Positions 63,068-64,000 of a stretch of 64,000 nt of DNA are shown here, one piece after another. The position numbers and the translations under genes are program-made. The first letter of the stretch is position 1; every line of letters starts with the position of its first letter. The notes beneath the pieces were generated by a model. That model saw only the letters and a list, made by a program, of their open reading frames with translations. It ran no database searches and was not told where the DNA came from. Source of the stretch: UMGS1975 sp959600905 (GTDB lineage Bacteria; Bacillota; Clostridia; Christensenellales; QAND01); the NCBI GenBank assembly GCA_959600905.1, contig CAUGNO010000001.1, positions 62,001-126,000 on the forward strand, in the 5' to 3' direction.

Positions 63068-64000
63068 TTATTCGACCATGCTTTTTCGTATTTTCTCCAT
63101 CTGTGCTTTGTCTACTCCGATCTGCAAAAGATAATCGTGTACCGTTCCAAATCGCTCTTTGATCAACGACAAAGTACGCTGCATATTATCAGGCGACGTC
63201 CCAAACATAAATTTGGGCGCATGTACGCCGGCCTCCGCCAGCTCTTTTTCACGTTTTTGGATAAAGACTGTCAAATACTTTTCACTGACTGCATAATCGC
63301 CTATGATGATTTCTTCCGGAACCTTTGCAATGGTCAACAGCAGCATGGCCGTTAAACCGGTTCGATCCTTTCCTGCCGTGCAGTTAAATAAAATACAGTC
63401 GTTTGGATGGTCTGCTATGATATCCATCACGCGCTTGAAGGACGCCTGGCTATCCAAAATCAAGCCTCTGTAAATATCAAACAGAGAGCTGGGCATGTTC
63501 TTGCCCATATCTTCCGGCTTTTGGGAATTGATTTCATCCAGCATCGGCACATGATAATATGCAACGTCTTTATATCCGTCCAAACGGCTGGGATGATCTG
63601 ATACTTCATAGGTAGATCGAAGGTCTATCACACAGTGTACGCCATAAATATATAACGCTTCACGATCCTGCTCTGTTAGGCTGTCTGTTGCTGCGGCACG
63701 TAGAAAACGATGCTCTTTTGTCCGTTTTCCATCCTCCGTTTGGTATCCGCCGAGCTCTCTCGCATTCAAAATGCTTACCAAATTCAATGGCTGGTTGATT
63801 GCTTGTTCCATGTCTAGCTCTCCATCCTCCTTAAAATCTCTTCCCAGTAGTGCATTGGCCAGATGATCTTCATGGTGCAACAGCGCATCCCGGATGCGCG
63901 TGCTAGAAACCGCTTTTCCAAACATAGAAACGGTTGGCACCACAACAGCGGACAAGGCCGGATGTGCTGCACAATAGGCCCTTAAATGCACTATATCGCC
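63068..64000 (-). CDS. RibF FAD-synthetase domain fused in frame to a tyrosine phosphatase (5' end outside window)
   Basis: Open to the window edge. The first ~55 visible residues are the end of a RibF-type FAD synthetase domain (VVVPTVSMFGKAVSSTRIRD, then ANALLGRDF). Where RibF should continue into its riboflavin kinase domain, the chain passes through KEDGELD into a tyrosine phosphatase: NARELGGYQTEDG, VIDLRSTYE, and the CX5R loop NCTAGKDRTG (Cys codon near 63382). Gene order (upstream of rpsO) is that of ribF. The linker codons contain AAGGAGG and GGAGAG before an ATG at 63811, so the phosphatase may also be translated alone. Confidence 0.82.
   Translation of the reverse strand, partial: GDIVHLRAYCAAHPALSAVVVPTVSMFGKAVSSTRIRDALLHHEDHLANALLGRDFKEDGELDMEQAINQPLNLVSILNARELGGYQTEDGKRTKEHRFLRAAATDSLTEQDREALYIYGVHCVIDLRSTYEVSDHPSRLDGYKDVAYYHVPMLDEINSQKPEDMGKNMPSSLFDIYRGLILDSQASFKRVMDIIADHPNDCILFNCTAGKDRTGLTAMLLLTIAKVPEEIIIGDYAVSEKYLTVFIQKREKELAEAGVHAPKFMFGTSPDNMQRTLSLIKERFGTVHDYLLQIGVDKAQMEKIRKSMVE
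63809..63832 (-). promoter_or_regulatory. Internal ribosome-binding-site-like sequence and start of the phosphatase part
   Basis: Minus strand AAGGAGG (63826-63832) and GGAGAG (63818-63823) precede an in-frame ATG (63809-63811) by 14 and 6 nt. This is what the 5' end of a free-standing phosphatase gene would look like. Confidence 0.6.

Overview
The window is a 64 kb piece of a chromosome from a low-to-mid GC, endospore-forming Firmicute, most likely class Clostridia. The evidence is the dipicolinate synthase pair dpaA/dpaB, a SpoIIIE/FtsK translocase, Gram-positive LexA boxes, a PASTA kinase/PP2C pair, sepF-divIVA, a MutL with an endonuclease-type motif, RNase Y, and tRNA genes that encode their CCA ends. 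I cannot name a genus. Gene content is almost entirely core housekeeping. I see no prophage, insertion sequence or CRISPR array.

Left part (1-34 kb, nearly all on the + strand): the end of a topoisomerase IV/gyrase B subunit and its A subunit; a CorA-like channel on the - strand; an aldo-keto reductase with a palindromic operator; a two-OB-fold SSB-like protein, a YerC-type repressor, PcrA helicase and DNA ligase; a HypE-like AIRS protein; then the classic run yicC-remA-gmk-rpoZ-coaBC, priA, def-fmt-rsmB-rlmN-prpC-prkC-rsgA-rpe-thiN. After this come a glycerophosphodiesterase, two tandem paralogous MFS transporters, a division cluster (HlyD-like protein, yggS, sepF, divIVA), lspA-rluD and pyrR.

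Middle (35-48 kb): an array of seven tRNA genes on the - strand, then miaB-mutS-mutL-miaA and a PLP lyase on the + strand. These meet lexA, a tyrosine recombinase, rnhA and proC on the - strand. A small eight-cysteine protein is transcribed divergently from lexA. tRNA-Trp stands alone at 47.7 kb.

Right part (48-64 kb, all - strand), read in transcription order: a RibF-phosphatase fusion running off the window edge, rpsO, pnp, a YlxY-like protein, an M16 peptidase, dpaA, dpaB, ftsK, rimO, pgsA, cinA, recA, rny. This is the Bacillus/Clostridium ribF-to-rny order with a few genes missing.

The most unusual points are: (1) at the right edge, the FAD-synthetase half of RibF runs in frame into a tyrosine phosphatase, with a Shine-Dalgarno-like stretch translated as the linker; (2) PgsA carries a second, catalytically dead copy of its C-terminal two thirds; (3) lexA and recA have almost identical promoter/operator modules, and a cysteine-rich small gene shares the lexA intergenic region; (4) a probable mother-cell sporulation promoter lies before dpaAB.
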